Part shown: piece by piece, positions 27,557 to 35,768 of the stretch
Layout of the letters: the number at the start of each line of letters is the position of its first letter
Position numbering within the stretch: position 1 is the stretch's first letter
NCBI RefSeq assembly: GCF_900177715.1
Contig: NZ_FXWG01000003.1
Span: 558,001 to 622,000 of the forward strand
From: Altererythrobacter xiamenensis
GTDB taxonomy: Bacteria > Pseudomonadota > Alphaproteobacteria > Sphingomonadales > Sphingomonadaceae
Direction: 5' to 3'
DNA length: 64,000 bases
Position numbers and translations under genes: made by a program
Notes under the pieces: model-generated
Seen by the model: only the letters and a program-made list of their open reading frames with translations
Database searches by the model: none
What the model was told of the DNA's origin: nothing

Positions 27557-29895
27557 TGAGCGGGGCCGAGGCGCTCCTCGACTTCCGCTCGCAACAGTTC
27601 AAGTGAGACTTCACGGCAGCGCCCGACACGCTCTTCTTCCTCGATGATGGCGATAAAGGCACGGCGTTTGAACTCGCGGCACTTGGCATCGTCGATGCCG
27701 CCGTCGACCGTCGAACAGACGAGGTCGATCATGCGCTCCGCCCCGTGCAGGCGTCCCCACAGGTAATCGTTTTCGCGATAGGCGCGGCTGAAAAATGCTC
27801 CGAAATTGTAGAACTCGGTGCCACGAAGGGTTGCACGTGTGCCCCCTTCCCGGATCGAGCGGGCATCATCCGGAGAGATGCGGTCGACCTTGATTGCATC
27901 ATATTCGGACATGCCGCCTTCGCCCCTGAGCAAGGCGAGCGTCGCGACATCGTAGAACGGGAAGCCGAGGTAGGTCAGCAGCATTCGCCGCCTGAGGTTC
28001 TTGGGCATCGTCTCAAGCGCCTCGGCAAAGAGCACTTCGGCTTCCTCGTCGACTTCCGGCCGCAGCCTGTTGGCCGCGAAATAGTCGATCACTGCGCCGG
28101 GGTTCTCGAATATCTTCGCGGCGAGGGCAGGAAACTCCTTGCCGAGCGCATCGACTCCGTCGTGGCGGAAATAATGCCCGAGGATGTCGTAAATGGCCTC
28201 GCGGGCCCTATCGAGCGCCTCATCATCGATCTCCGGATCGATTTCCCAATCCCGGGCGAGCCTTCGGGCGAGCAACCGCAGGCGGCGTACGCGATAGCCC
28301 ATGTCATGGATACGGAAAAAGTCGACCGCAGCATCGCTCGCACCGCCCGACGGCGCAGACAGCGTGTCCAGCCCGCGCCTCGCCAATTCAGCGCGCAGGG
28401 CATCCTCGATCGGAGCCGTATCGGGCAAAGCGAGCTGCGGGGCCGCCTCATGGACCAGTGTCGCGAGCCGCTCGATGATCGCTGCGAACTTTGTCTGCGC
28501 ATAGGGCTGGAAAGCATAGCCGGCATCCTGCGCTGCCGCCTGCTGCGCCTTGGCTCGCCAGTTCTTGAGTCGCTTGGGCGTGGGGCTGTCGAGGAAAAAG
28601 GTTCTGCCGAACAGCTTCTCTACCGCGTATTCGACGTCTGGCCTTAGCCCCATAACGATCCGGCGGAGACGTTCGGCATCGCGCGATTGCTGTTCGAGAG
28701 CCTCGAGATTGTCGCGGATCGGTTGCTCGCGCGGGATGATCGAAATCGAACCGAAGATCGCGTTGAAGAAACCCACCGGACGCCCTGCTTCCTCGCGCAT
28801 CGAACCAACGCGATCTGGTCTCGGATCGATATAGACGAACCGCCGGTCGACTTCGCGCTGCGCCGGACGTCCTTTCAGCGCGTCCATCGCCCCGCCGAAC
28901 GGTTTGTTGATCAACACTGAGCCGTCAATCAGCGACACGGACATCTCATTGCCTCCCCGCAAGTGCGAGGGCATCACGCGGGCGAGAAAAGTTTCGCGGT
29001 TCGGCCAATGCGCGCCATTCTCCGCCGCGAGCTGGTCGATCTCTGCAACCTGAAGCGGCGGAAATGCGCCGGGGAAACTGGCCGTAGCGCGTGCTGCGAA
29101 CGTCAATTCGAGTGGATCGGCAAGTGAGGATCCCGGCGCATTCTTCGCGCGGCAATGGAAGGAGATTGGCATGCGGTGCTCGGTCTCTTCCACGACTGGC
29201 GGGCTGTTCAATCGAAGATACTCGAGATGCCCGCGAAAATCGGTTGCGGTCACGAAGAGATCGACTGGGTGGCGCGGCGGCAGGAGCGAAGGCCCGCGCT
29301 CGGCCGCTTCCATTGCCATGAATGCGTCGTACAACATGTGCGAAAAGCCGATTCCCGAGAAGGGTGGCTCGAACCAGCGGCTCCGCACCAGCTGTGAAAC
29401 CTTGCGCCTAACTTCCCGGCGGGTTTCGGGCGAGACACTCTCGCTGACGGCATTGCCGGGACGTTTGAGCAGCCAGTTGGCGATCGGTTGTGCCCAGAAC
29501 TTTGCGTAGCGCCACATGGGCTGGGCTTCAGGATCGACCAATTCGTCGACATCGGCTTTCTTGAGCCACAGGTCGGTCAGCGGTTCGAGCGAATGACCCG
29601 AATAGACGGCTTGGGCGAGAAAGACTGCGTTGATCCCGCCCGCGCTCGCGCCCGAGAGAATATCCGGCAGGAAACGGAGCCTCAACGCATGCTTGTCTTC
29701 GATATATTCCAGTAGCTCTCGATAGACGGTATCGACCCCATGGGTGCGCCCGGCAAGGGGCGTTGCATCATGCGAATGAAACGCGCGGCTCGCGCGTGCC
29801 AGGTGCCAGATCTCCTTCGTGACGCCATGCATGTAAACGGCGAGACTGACGCCGCCATAGCAAACGAGAGCGATCCGGAGTTCCTTCTGACGCAT
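27553..29895 (-). CDS. Patatin-like phospholipase with DUF3376-type C-terminal region
   Basis: 780 residues. The patatin core has the oxyanion loop YGGVSLAVYMHG (~13-24), nucleophile Ser84 in SGASAGG, and catalytic Asp324 in LIDGSVLINKPF. The C-terminal ~430 residues are largely helical and charged, as in the long actinobacterial/alphaproteobacterial patatin-like proteins. Likely a lipid acyl hydrolase; substrate and location unknown, since no signal peptide or clear membrane helix is visible. It is divergent from radA, and the candidate LexA box between them could affect both. Confidence 0.85.
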   Translation of the reverse strand: MRQKELRIALVCYGGVSLAVYMHGVTKEIWHLARASRAFHSHDATPLAGRTHGVDTVYRELLEYIEDKHALRLRFLPDILSGASAGGINAVFLAQAVYSGHSLEPLTDLWLKKADVDELVDPEAQPMWRYAKFWAQPIANWLLKRPGNAVSESVSPETRREVRRKVSQLVRSRWFEPPFSGIGFSHMLYDAFMAMEAAERGPSLLPPRHPVDLFVTATDFRGHLEYLRLNSPPVVEETEHRMPISFHCRAKNAPGSSLADPLELTFAARATASFPGAFPPLQVAEIDQLAAENGAHWPNRETFLARVMPSHLRGGNEMSVSLIDGSVLINKPFGGAMDALKGRPAQREVDRRFVYIDPRPDRVGSMREEAGRPVGFFNAIFGSISIIPREQPIRDNLEALEQQSRDAERLRRIVMGLRPDVEYAVEKLFGRTFFLDSPTPKRLKNWRAKAQQAAAQDAGYAFQPYAQTKFAAIIERLATLVHEAAPQLALPDTAPIEDALRAELARRGLDTLSAPSGGASDAAVDFFRIHDMGYRVRRLRLLARRLARDWEIDPEIDDEALDRAREAIYDILGHYFRHDGVDALGKEFPALAAKIFENPGAVIDYFAANRLRPEVDEEAEVLFAEALETMPKNLRRRMLLTYLGFPFYDVATLALLRGEGGMSEYDAIKVDRISPDDARSIREGGTRATLRGTEFYNFGAFFSRAYRENDYLWGRLHGAERMIDLVCSTVDGGIDDAKCREFKRRAFIAIIEEEERVGRCREVSLELLRAEVEERLGPAH

Positions 29896-29933
29896 GCCCT
29901 CCGTGTAAGGGGATAATTCAGGAAGGCAATTGC

Positions 29934-29948
29934 GTTCTATCTATGTTC
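29934..29948 (+). promoter_or_regulatory. Candidate LexA (SOS) box between radA and the patatin-like gene
   Basis: An exact GTTC-N7-GTTC direct repeat, the alphaproteobacterial LexA operator form, in the 69-bp gap upstream of radA. By base composition alone about two such matches would be expected by chance in 64 kb, but falling in this small gap before a DNA-repair gene is unlikely by chance. Confidence 0.55.
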
Positions 29949-29964
29949 CGGTTATCGGCGGTGC

Positions 29965-31332
29965 ATGGCCAAGCCCAAGAAACGCTATGTCTGCCAGGCC
30001 TGTGGCAGTGTGACGCACCGCTGGCAGGGGCAATGCCCCGACTGCGCCGAATGGAACACGATGAGCGAAGAGGCCCCTGCGACGGTCTTCTCGCAGAAAC
30101 ACGACCTGTCGAGCGGGGGCAGGGCACTTGAATTTGTCGCGCTCAATGAGCCTGCTGAACTGCCGAAGCGTCGTCCTACCGGACTTGCCGAGTTCGACCG
30201 CGCGCTGGGCGGAGGGCTGGTGCCAGGCTCCGCCGTGCTGATGGGCGGCGATCCCGGTATCGGCAAATCGACCCTTCTGCTCCAGACTGCTGCGACCGTC
30301 GCGCGCTCTGGAGGCGAGGTGGTTTATGTGAGCGGCGAGGAAGCCTCAGGGCAGATCCGCATGCGGGCATCCCGACTGGGCCTTGCCGATGCGCCGATCC
30401 GCCTCGCTTCCGATACGTCCGTGCGCGACATTCTCACCACTCTGCACAGGATGGAGCCGCCCGCGCTGCTGGTGATCGATTCGATCCAGACGATGCATTC
30501 CGACACGATCGAAGGTGCGCCCGGCACCGTCAGCCAGGTGCGCGGCTGCGCCTTCGAACTGATCCGCTATGCCAAGGAAAATGGCGTCGCGCTCGTGCTC
30601 GTGGGCCATGTCACCAAGGATGGCAATATCGCCGGACCGCGCGTGCTCGAACACATGGTCGATGTGGTCATGAGTTTCGAGGGGGAGCGTAGTCACCAAT
30701 ACCGCATCCTGCGCGCACTCAAGAACCGCTTCGGCGCGGTAGACGAGATCGGTGTGTTCTCGATGGCGCAGGAGGGGTTGGAAGAAGTCTCCAATCCTTC
30801 GATGCTGTTTCTGTCTGGGCGCGATGAGCCGCTGGCAGGAAGCGCGGTCTTCCCGGCACTTGAGGGCACGCGTCCGGTGCTGGTCGAGATCCAGGCGTTG
30901 ATCGTGCGGCTGCAATCGGGCGCGACCCCACGCCGTGCGGTCGTGGGCTGGGACAATGGTCGGCTCGCGATGTTGCTGGCGGTGCTGGAATCGCGCTGCG
31001 GGCTGAATTTCAGTTCCGCAGAGGTCTATCTCAATATCGCTGGCGGCTATCGCTTGTCCGATCCAGCGGCAGATCTCGCCGTGGCAGCCGCGCTGGTTTC
31101 GGCACTGGCGGACAAGCCCCTTCCCAATGGCAGCGTATGGTTTGGCGAGCTTTCGCTGGCGGGCGAAATCCGCCCTGTCTCGCACGCCAGTCTGCGCGTA
31201 CGCGAAGCCGAGAAACTCGGCTTTTCAAAAGGGTTCGGCCCGAAGGATGCAAAGGCGAAGGGCGGGGCGTTAACCTACAATGGCTTGGGACAACTCGGTA
31301 ATCTCGTTGACCGGGTGATGGGAACCGCATAA
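29965..31332 (+). CDS. radA: DNA repair protein RadA
   Basis: 455 residues, the usual size. The N-terminal zinc finger is CQACGSVTHRWQGQCPDC (~10-27). The RecA-like core has Walker A GGDPGIGKSTLLLQ (~93) and the RadA-specific KNRFGAVDEIGVF motif (~252). The C-terminal Lon-like domain ends GALTYNGLGQLGNLVDRVMG. RadA is a branch-migration helicase that helps process recombination intermediates. Followed by cvpA after 11 bp. Confidence 0.96.
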   Translation: MAKPKKRYVCQACGSVTHRWQGQCPDCAEWNTMSEEAPATVFSQKHDLSSGGRALEFVALNEPAELPKRRPTGLAEFDRALGGGLVPGSAVLMGGDPGIGKSTLLLQTAATVARSGGEVVYVSGEEASGQIRMRASRLGLADAPIRLASDTSVRDILTTLHRMEPPALLVIDSIQTMHSDTIEGAPGTVSQVRGCAFELIRYAKENGVALVLVGHVTKDGNIAGPRVLEHMVDVVMSFEGERSHQYRILRALKNRFGAVDEIGVFSMAQEGLEEVSNPSMLFLSGRDEPLAGSAVFPALEGTRPVLVEIQALIVRLQSGATPRRAVVGWDNGRLAMLLAVLESRCGLNFSSAEVYLNIAGGYRLSDPAADLAVAAALVSALADKPLPNGSVWFGELSLAGEIRPVSHASLRVREAEKLGFSKGFGPKDAKAKGGALTYNGLGQLGNLVDRVMGTA

Positions 31333-31343
31333 TTCCGCCTGCC

Positions 31344-31865
31344 ATGACGCTGTTCGACATCATCGTGCTCATCATTGTCGGCGTAGCCGCGATTGGCGGT
31401 TTCATGCGCGGGCTCGTGCAAGAAGTGTTGTCGCTGGCCGCCTGGATACTTGCGGCCTTCGCAATCTATTACCTCCACACGCCTTTGACCGAGGGGCTGC
31501 TGGAATATCTCGATACCGAGCCAACGACATCGATCCTCGCGTTCGCGTTGCTCTTGCTCATTCCCTATGCCGCAATGAAAGTTATTGCGACCAACGTCGG
31601 AGAGGCTTCTCGCAATTCGATCCTCGGCCCGATCGACCGGGTGCTTGGCTTCGGATTCGGAGCGATCAAGGGCGCGCTCATCACCGTGATCGCTTTCTCC
31701 GTTCTCGTGCTCGGTTACGACACGGTCTGGGGTTATGAGGGCCGGCCGGCGTGGATCAGCACGGCTCGGACCTATCCTGTCGTAGATGCGGGTTCACGGG
31801 AAATGGTCCAGGTGATCGCCGAGCGTCGCGAGCGCCTTCGACAAGAGGCGGATGAAGTCGAATGA
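31344..31865 (+). CDS. cvpA: CvpA family membrane protein
   Basis: 173 residues with four predicted transmembrane helices (~3-22, 27-45, 64-82 and 102-122) and a polar, charged C-terminus. The N-terminus TLFDIIVLIIVGVAAIGGFMRGLVQEV is the family hallmark. CvpA is linked to colicin V release and envelope stress; its molecular role is unclear. Overlaps the next gene as ATGA. radA-cvpA adjacency is common in alphaproteobacteria. Confidence 0.9.
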   Translation: MTLFDIIVLIIVGVAAIGGFMRGLVQEVLSLAAWILAAFAIYYLHTPLTEGLLEYLDTEPTTSILAFALLLLIPYAAMKVIATNVGEASRNSILGPIDRVLGFGFGAIKGALITVIAFSVLVLGYDTVWGYEGRPAWISTARTYPVVDAGSREMVQVIAERRERLRQEADEVE

Positions 31866-32302
31866 ACACCGGCCCTGCCGGCAAGCTCTATACGCCTGAA
31901 CTGCTGGCTCTCGCGACCGAACTGGCGCATTTCCGGCTGACTGATGACCTCCCGCTACGCGGTGAAGGGCGTTCCCGCACCTGTGGCAGTACCGCCAGCC
32001 TTGGCCTCAGACTGACCGGTACGGGTTTGATCGATGCGGTCGGAATGAAGATTTCCGCCTGCGCCATCGGGCAGGCTTCTGCTGCCATCATGGCGCGCGG
32101 TCTTGGCGGAAAGACGAGTGTGGAATTGAGCGCAGTGCAGCAGCAGATCGCGCGCTGGCTGGAACATGGTGGGCCGCTCCCCGAATGGCCTGGGTTCGAA
32201 GCGATCGAGCCAGCAGGCGCGTATTCCGGTCGTCATGGCGCGATACTGCTGCCGTGGAACGCGGCGCTAGATGCGCTTTCCAAGGCAAATGTGACGGGCT
32301 AG
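31862..32302 (+). CDS. NifU/IscU-like iron-sulfur scaffold family protein, lacking the third cysteine
   Basis: 146 residues, coupled to cvpA by ATGA. It follows the scaffold fold: Cys41 in SRTCGSTASLGL, Cys67 in KISACAIGQASAAIM, and a final RHGAILLPW where IscU-type proteins have a cysteine four residues into R-x-x-C-x-x-L-P-W; here that position is Ala127. Two of the three usual cluster ligands therefore remain. It may be a degenerate scaffold or use another ligand. Upstream and downstream genes do not help define the target. Confidence 0.8.
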   Translation: MNTGPAGKLYTPELLALATELAHFRLTDDLPLRGEGRSRTCGSTASLGLRLTGTGLIDAVGMKISACAIGQASAAIMARGLGGKTSVELSAVQQQIARWLEHGGPLPEWPGFEAIEPAGAYSGRHGAILLPWNAALDALSKANVTG

Positions 32303-32351
32303 GGCGTGAGACCAATTATCAGTCTGGCCTTTGGGGGAGGATGCTGCTGAC

Positions 32352-34016
32352 ATGACCGAGACAGCGAAACCAGCGCAACGCGAGCCAAGTGACAAGGAAA
32401 TCCGGCTCGTCATCGGTGCGAGCAGCGCCGGCACCATCTTCGAGTGGTATGATTTCTTCATCTACGGCACGCTGGCCTACATTCTGAAAGATGCGTTTTA
32501 CGACGTCGATAACGAGACTCTCGGATTGCTGCTGGTCTGGTCGACCTTTGCCGTTGGCTTCGCATTCCGGCCGATCGGCGCGATCCTGTTCGGCTTCCTC
32601 GGGGACAGGCTGGGACGGAAATATACGTTCCTCGTCACCGTAACCTTGATGGGCATCGCGACGGCCGGAGTAGGCCTAATTCCGACTGTTGCTACAATCG
32701 GCATAGCTGCACCCATTATCGTAATCCTGCTCCGCGTCATCCAGGGGCTGGCGTTGGGCGGGGAGTATGGCGGAGCAGCCATCTATGTCGCCGAACACGC
32801 ACCGCCCGAGAAGCGCGGTTTCTACACCAGCTTCATTCAGGCGAGCGTTGCGGGCGGCTTCGTGCTGTCGATTGCAGTTGTACTTGCCTGCCGCTGGCTG
32901 ATCCCGGCTGACGACTTTGTGGCATGGGGGTGGCGCGTCCCCTTCCTGCTTTCGATCATCCTGCTCGGCATTTCGCTGTGGATGCGTCTCAAGCTCTCTG
33001 AAAGCCCGGTTTTCCGGGCGATGAAGGAAGCGGGCGAAACGGCCAGGAACCCCTTTGTCGAAAGTTTCACCTACCCCGGCAACAAGAAGCGGATTTTCGT
33101 GGCACTGTTCGGCATCACCGGCATTCTGACCACGATCTGGTACACCGCGTTTTTTTCGGGGATGAGCTTCCTGCGCGGCCCGATGAATGTCGATGATCTG
33201 ACGGTCGAGCTCTTGCTTTTCGTTTCCGGCCTCATCGCGATGTCGTTTTATGTGTTCGTCGGCAAATGGTCGGACCGTGTCGGACGCAAGAAGCCGATCA
33301 TTATCGGCGCAGCGTTGACGCTAGTGCTGCTGTTCCCGGCTTTCTGGGGATTGGGCAGCCTCGCCAATCCGGGGCTGGAGCGCGCGGCGCAGGAAACCCC
33401 GATCACAGTTATTGGTCCGCAATGCGAGACCGATCCCTTCGCCGAATTGTTCAACCGCGAACAGACACAATGCGGCAAGGCACTGGAGACGCTCACCGCC
33501 TCGGGCGTGCCCTATACGCTGACAGAAGGCCCCAACCTCCAGCTAGCGGCGGGGGGCCAGCCCATCGCGCTTGATCCGGCGTGGTTCGAGGACGGGACGG
33601 CACGGCGCGACGGTATTCGCAGCGCTTTGAGCGAATACGGTTTCGACTTTTCCAAGCAACAACCAGATGCAGTCAATCTTCTTGGAATTGTAGGCTTGTT
33701 GCTCGGCCTGGGGATGCTCTCGGCGCTGACATACGGTTCGGTGGCGGCGCTCCTGTCGGAAATGTTCCCGCCGAAAATCCGCTACAGCTCCATGTCGATC
33801 CCCTACCACATCGGTGCGGGCTACCTCGGCGGCTTCCTGCCTTTGATCGCGGGCGTAATTGTGGCGAGCACCGGCAATATCTACTCCGGCCTGTGGTACA
33901 CCTGGATCGTTGTCGCCTTTGGCCTGATCGTGGCGATCTGGGGCATTCCCGGCGGGCCGCCGCGCGACTTCGAAGATTCAGGCGATGCCCCGCCGGCATC
34001 GCCTGTCACGCCGTGA
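32352..34016 (+). CDS. MHS-family major facilitator transporter
   Basis: 554 residues from ATG 32352; GGGGGAGG lies 11 bases upstream. Signature pieces of the metabolite:H+ symporter family: IGASSAGTIFEWYDFFIYGTLA (TM1), FRPIGAILFGFLGDRLGRKYTF, LRVIQGLALGGEYGGAAIYVAEHAP and KWSDRVGRKKPIII. Twelve helices are expected. An insertion of ~90 residues with two cysteines (QCETDP, TQCGKAL) stands between helices of the second half, probably on the periplasmic side. Substrate is likely an organic acid, betaine or proline; not determinable. Confidence 0.87.
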   Translation: MTETAKPAQREPSDKEIRLVIGASSAGTIFEWYDFFIYGTLAYILKDAFYDVDNETLGLLLVWSTFAVGFAFRPIGAILFGFLGDRLGRKYTFLVTVTLMGIATAGVGLIPTVATIGIAAPIIVILLRVIQGLALGGEYGGAAIYVAEHAPPEKRGFYTSFIQASVAGGFVLSIAVVLACRWLIPADDFVAWGWRVPFLLSIILLGISLWMRLKLSESPVFRAMKEAGETARNPFVESFTYPGNKKRIFVALFGITGILTTIWYTAFFSGMSFLRGPMNVDDLTVELLLFVSGLIAMSFYVFVGKWSDRVGRKKPIIIGAALTLVLLFPAFWGLGSLANPGLERAAQETPITVIGPQCETDPFAELFNREQTQCGKALETLTASGVPYTLTEGPNLQLAAGGQPIALDPAWFEDGTARRDGIRSALSEYGFDFSKQQPDAVNLLGIVGLLLGLGMLSALTYGSVAALLSEMFPPKIRYSSMSIPYHIGAGYLGGFLPLIAGVIVASTGNIYSGLWYTWIVVAFGLIVAIWGIPGGPPRDFEDSGDAPPASPVTP

Positions 34017-34022
34017 GAACGA

Positions 34023-35066
34023 ATGGCTAACGCACCGCCGCCGACCCTGAGGCTGAAGCTCGATCGCGAGGCACTGGCGCACAACTGGACTGCGCTCGAC
34101 CGCATGTCGGGCGAGGCACATGCCGGAGCGGCCGTGAAAGCCAATTGCTACGGCCTTGGCATCGACACATGCGTGCCCGTGCTGCGCGATGCGGGGGCGG
34201 AGCATTTCTTCGTCGCCCACTGGAGCGAGGTTGAGGCGATCGCGCTTCATGTTCCGGCAAAGCGTATCGCGGTGCTTCATGGTCCGCTTAATGCAGACGA
34301 AGCAACATATGCGCGCCAGACGGGTGCCGTACCGGTCATCGACTCGCTCAGACAGGCAAAGCTGTGGTCCGAAAGCGGGGGAGGGCGCTGTCACCTGATG
34401 GTCGATAGCGGCATCAACCGGCTCGGGATTTCACTCACCGAAATCAGCGATCCCCTGATCGATGCACTGGATATCGACGTTTTGATGTCGCACCTTGCCT
34501 GTGCCGACGAGGATGTGCCGATGAACGCGCGGCAGCTTGCCGATTTCCGCTCGGTCCTGCCCCGGATAAAGCACAAGAGCGCCAGTTTCGCCAATAGCGC
34601 AGGGATAGCGCTTGGCAGTGAGTACCACTTCGACCTGACCCGTCCCGGGCTCTCGCTTTATGGGGGTGTTCCTCGGGAAGAGCTGGCTGAGGACATTCGC
34701 CAGGTCGCCTATCCCGAAGCGGCGATCATCCAGACCCGCAACCTCTCTGCTGGCGAGACGGTCGGCTACAACGCGGTGTTCACTTCCGACCGTGACATGC
34801 GCGTGGGCGTGGTCTCGATTGGCTATGCCGATGGATATTTGCGTTGCTGGACCGGCAAGGGAAAGTTCGAGCACGAAGGACGAAACATTCCCGTGCTCGG
34901 AAAGGTCTCCATGGACATGGTCGTCGTGGACCTCACCGGGGCGCCCGACATTGGTGAGGGAGACTGGCTTTCGCTGCCCTATCACCTGCCTGATGCTGCG
35001 CAGCAAAGCACTCTATCGCAATATGAATTACTGACCCTGCTTGGGACACGATACGACCGCCAGTGA
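34023..35066 (+). CDS. alr: Alanine racemase
   Basis: 347 residues. The PLP lysine is Lys39 in GAAVKANCYGLG; MVDSGINRLGI and the catalytic tyrosine region AGETVGYNAVF plus GYADGYLR follow. Converts L- to D-alanine for peptidoglycan. It starts 6 bp after the MHS transporter stop, so read-through is likely. Confidence 0.94.
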   Translation: MANAPPPTLRLKLDREALAHNWTALDRMSGEAHAGAAVKANCYGLGIDTCVPVLRDAGAEHFFVAHWSEVEAIALHVPAKRIAVLHGPLNADEATYARQTGAVPVIDSLRQAKLWSESGGGRCHLMVDSGINRLGISLTEISDPLIDALDIDVLMSHLACADEDVPMNARQLADFRSVLPRIKHKSASFANSAGIALGSEYHFDLTRPGLSLYGGVPREELAEDIRQVAYPEAAIIQTRNLSAGETVGYNAVFTSDRDMRVGVVSIGYADGYLRCWTGKGKFEHEGRNIPVLGKVSMDMVVVDLTGAPDIGEGDWLSLPYHLPDAAQQSTLSQYELLTLLGTRYDRQ

Positions 35067-35139
35067 CGGTAATGTTGCACTGCACATTGTGCAGGTGCTA
35101 AGCGATCCGAACACTGGGAGCTGCCTGAGCAGGAATTCA

Positions 35140-35700
35140 ATGGCCAAGAAACCGAAATCCGACGGTGAACCGATCATCGTCAAGAAATACGCCAATCGCC
35201 GTCTCTACAACACAAGCTCGTCCAGCTATATCACGCTCGACGATCTGGCTGGCATGGTGCGCGAGAATATCGAGTTTCAGGTGCTCGACGCCAAGACGGG
35301 CGACGACATCACGCATTCGATCCTGACGCAGATCATCATGGATGAGGAAGCGCAGGGTGAACAGATGCTCCCCATCAGCTTTCTGCGGCAGCTGATCAGC
35401 ATGTATGGCAATTCCATGCAGGCGATGATGCCGTCCTATCTCGAAGCGAGCATGCAGAACTTCCGCGAGAACCAGTCGAAGATTCGCGAGGCTTTCGAGA
35501 AGGGCATCAGCAACACACCGCTTGCCAAGATCCACGAAACCAACATGGCGATGATGCGCGGCGTTGCCGATGCATTCATGCCGAATGGTCCGGGGCGAGT
35601 AGCCGAAAAGCCGAAGGGCCAGTCGGAAGGTGACGAGATTGCTGCGCTGCGCGAGCAGATGGCCGCTATGCAAAAGAAGCTGGACGAATTGGGCAAGTGA
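35140..35700 (+). CDS. phaR: Polyhydroxyalkanoate synthesis repressor PhaR
   Basis: 186 residues from ATG 35140, which has AGGA seven bases upstream; the longer frame to 35041 overlaps alr and has no homology. N-terminal DNA-binding block IIVKKYANRRLYNTSSSSYITLDDLAGMVRE is diagnostic. The C-terminus is helical. PhaR represses phasin and PHA synthase genes until it binds PHA granules. No pha genes are in the window. Confidence 0.93.
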   Translation: MAKKPKSDGEPIIVKKYANRRLYNTSSSSYITLDDLAGMVRENIEFQVLDAKTGDDITHSILTQIIMDEEAQGEQMLPISFLRQLISMYGNSMQAMMPSYLEASMQNFRENQSKIREAFEKGISNTPLAKIHETNMAMMRGVADAFMPNGPGRVAEKPKGQSEGDEIAALREQMAAMQKKLDELGK

Positions 35701-35715
35701 GGCCATCGGCGTGAT

Positions 35716-35733
35716 CTCGCCTCAAGGGGCGAG
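35716..35733. terminator. Weak hairpin after phaR
   Basis: CTCGCC / GGCGAG 6-bp stem with 6-base loop, 15 bp after the phaR stop and before proS. No U-tract. Confidence 0.3.
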
Positions 35734-35768
35734 GAGCCAGTTACTACGTTCGAAGAAAGCCAGTTTAC

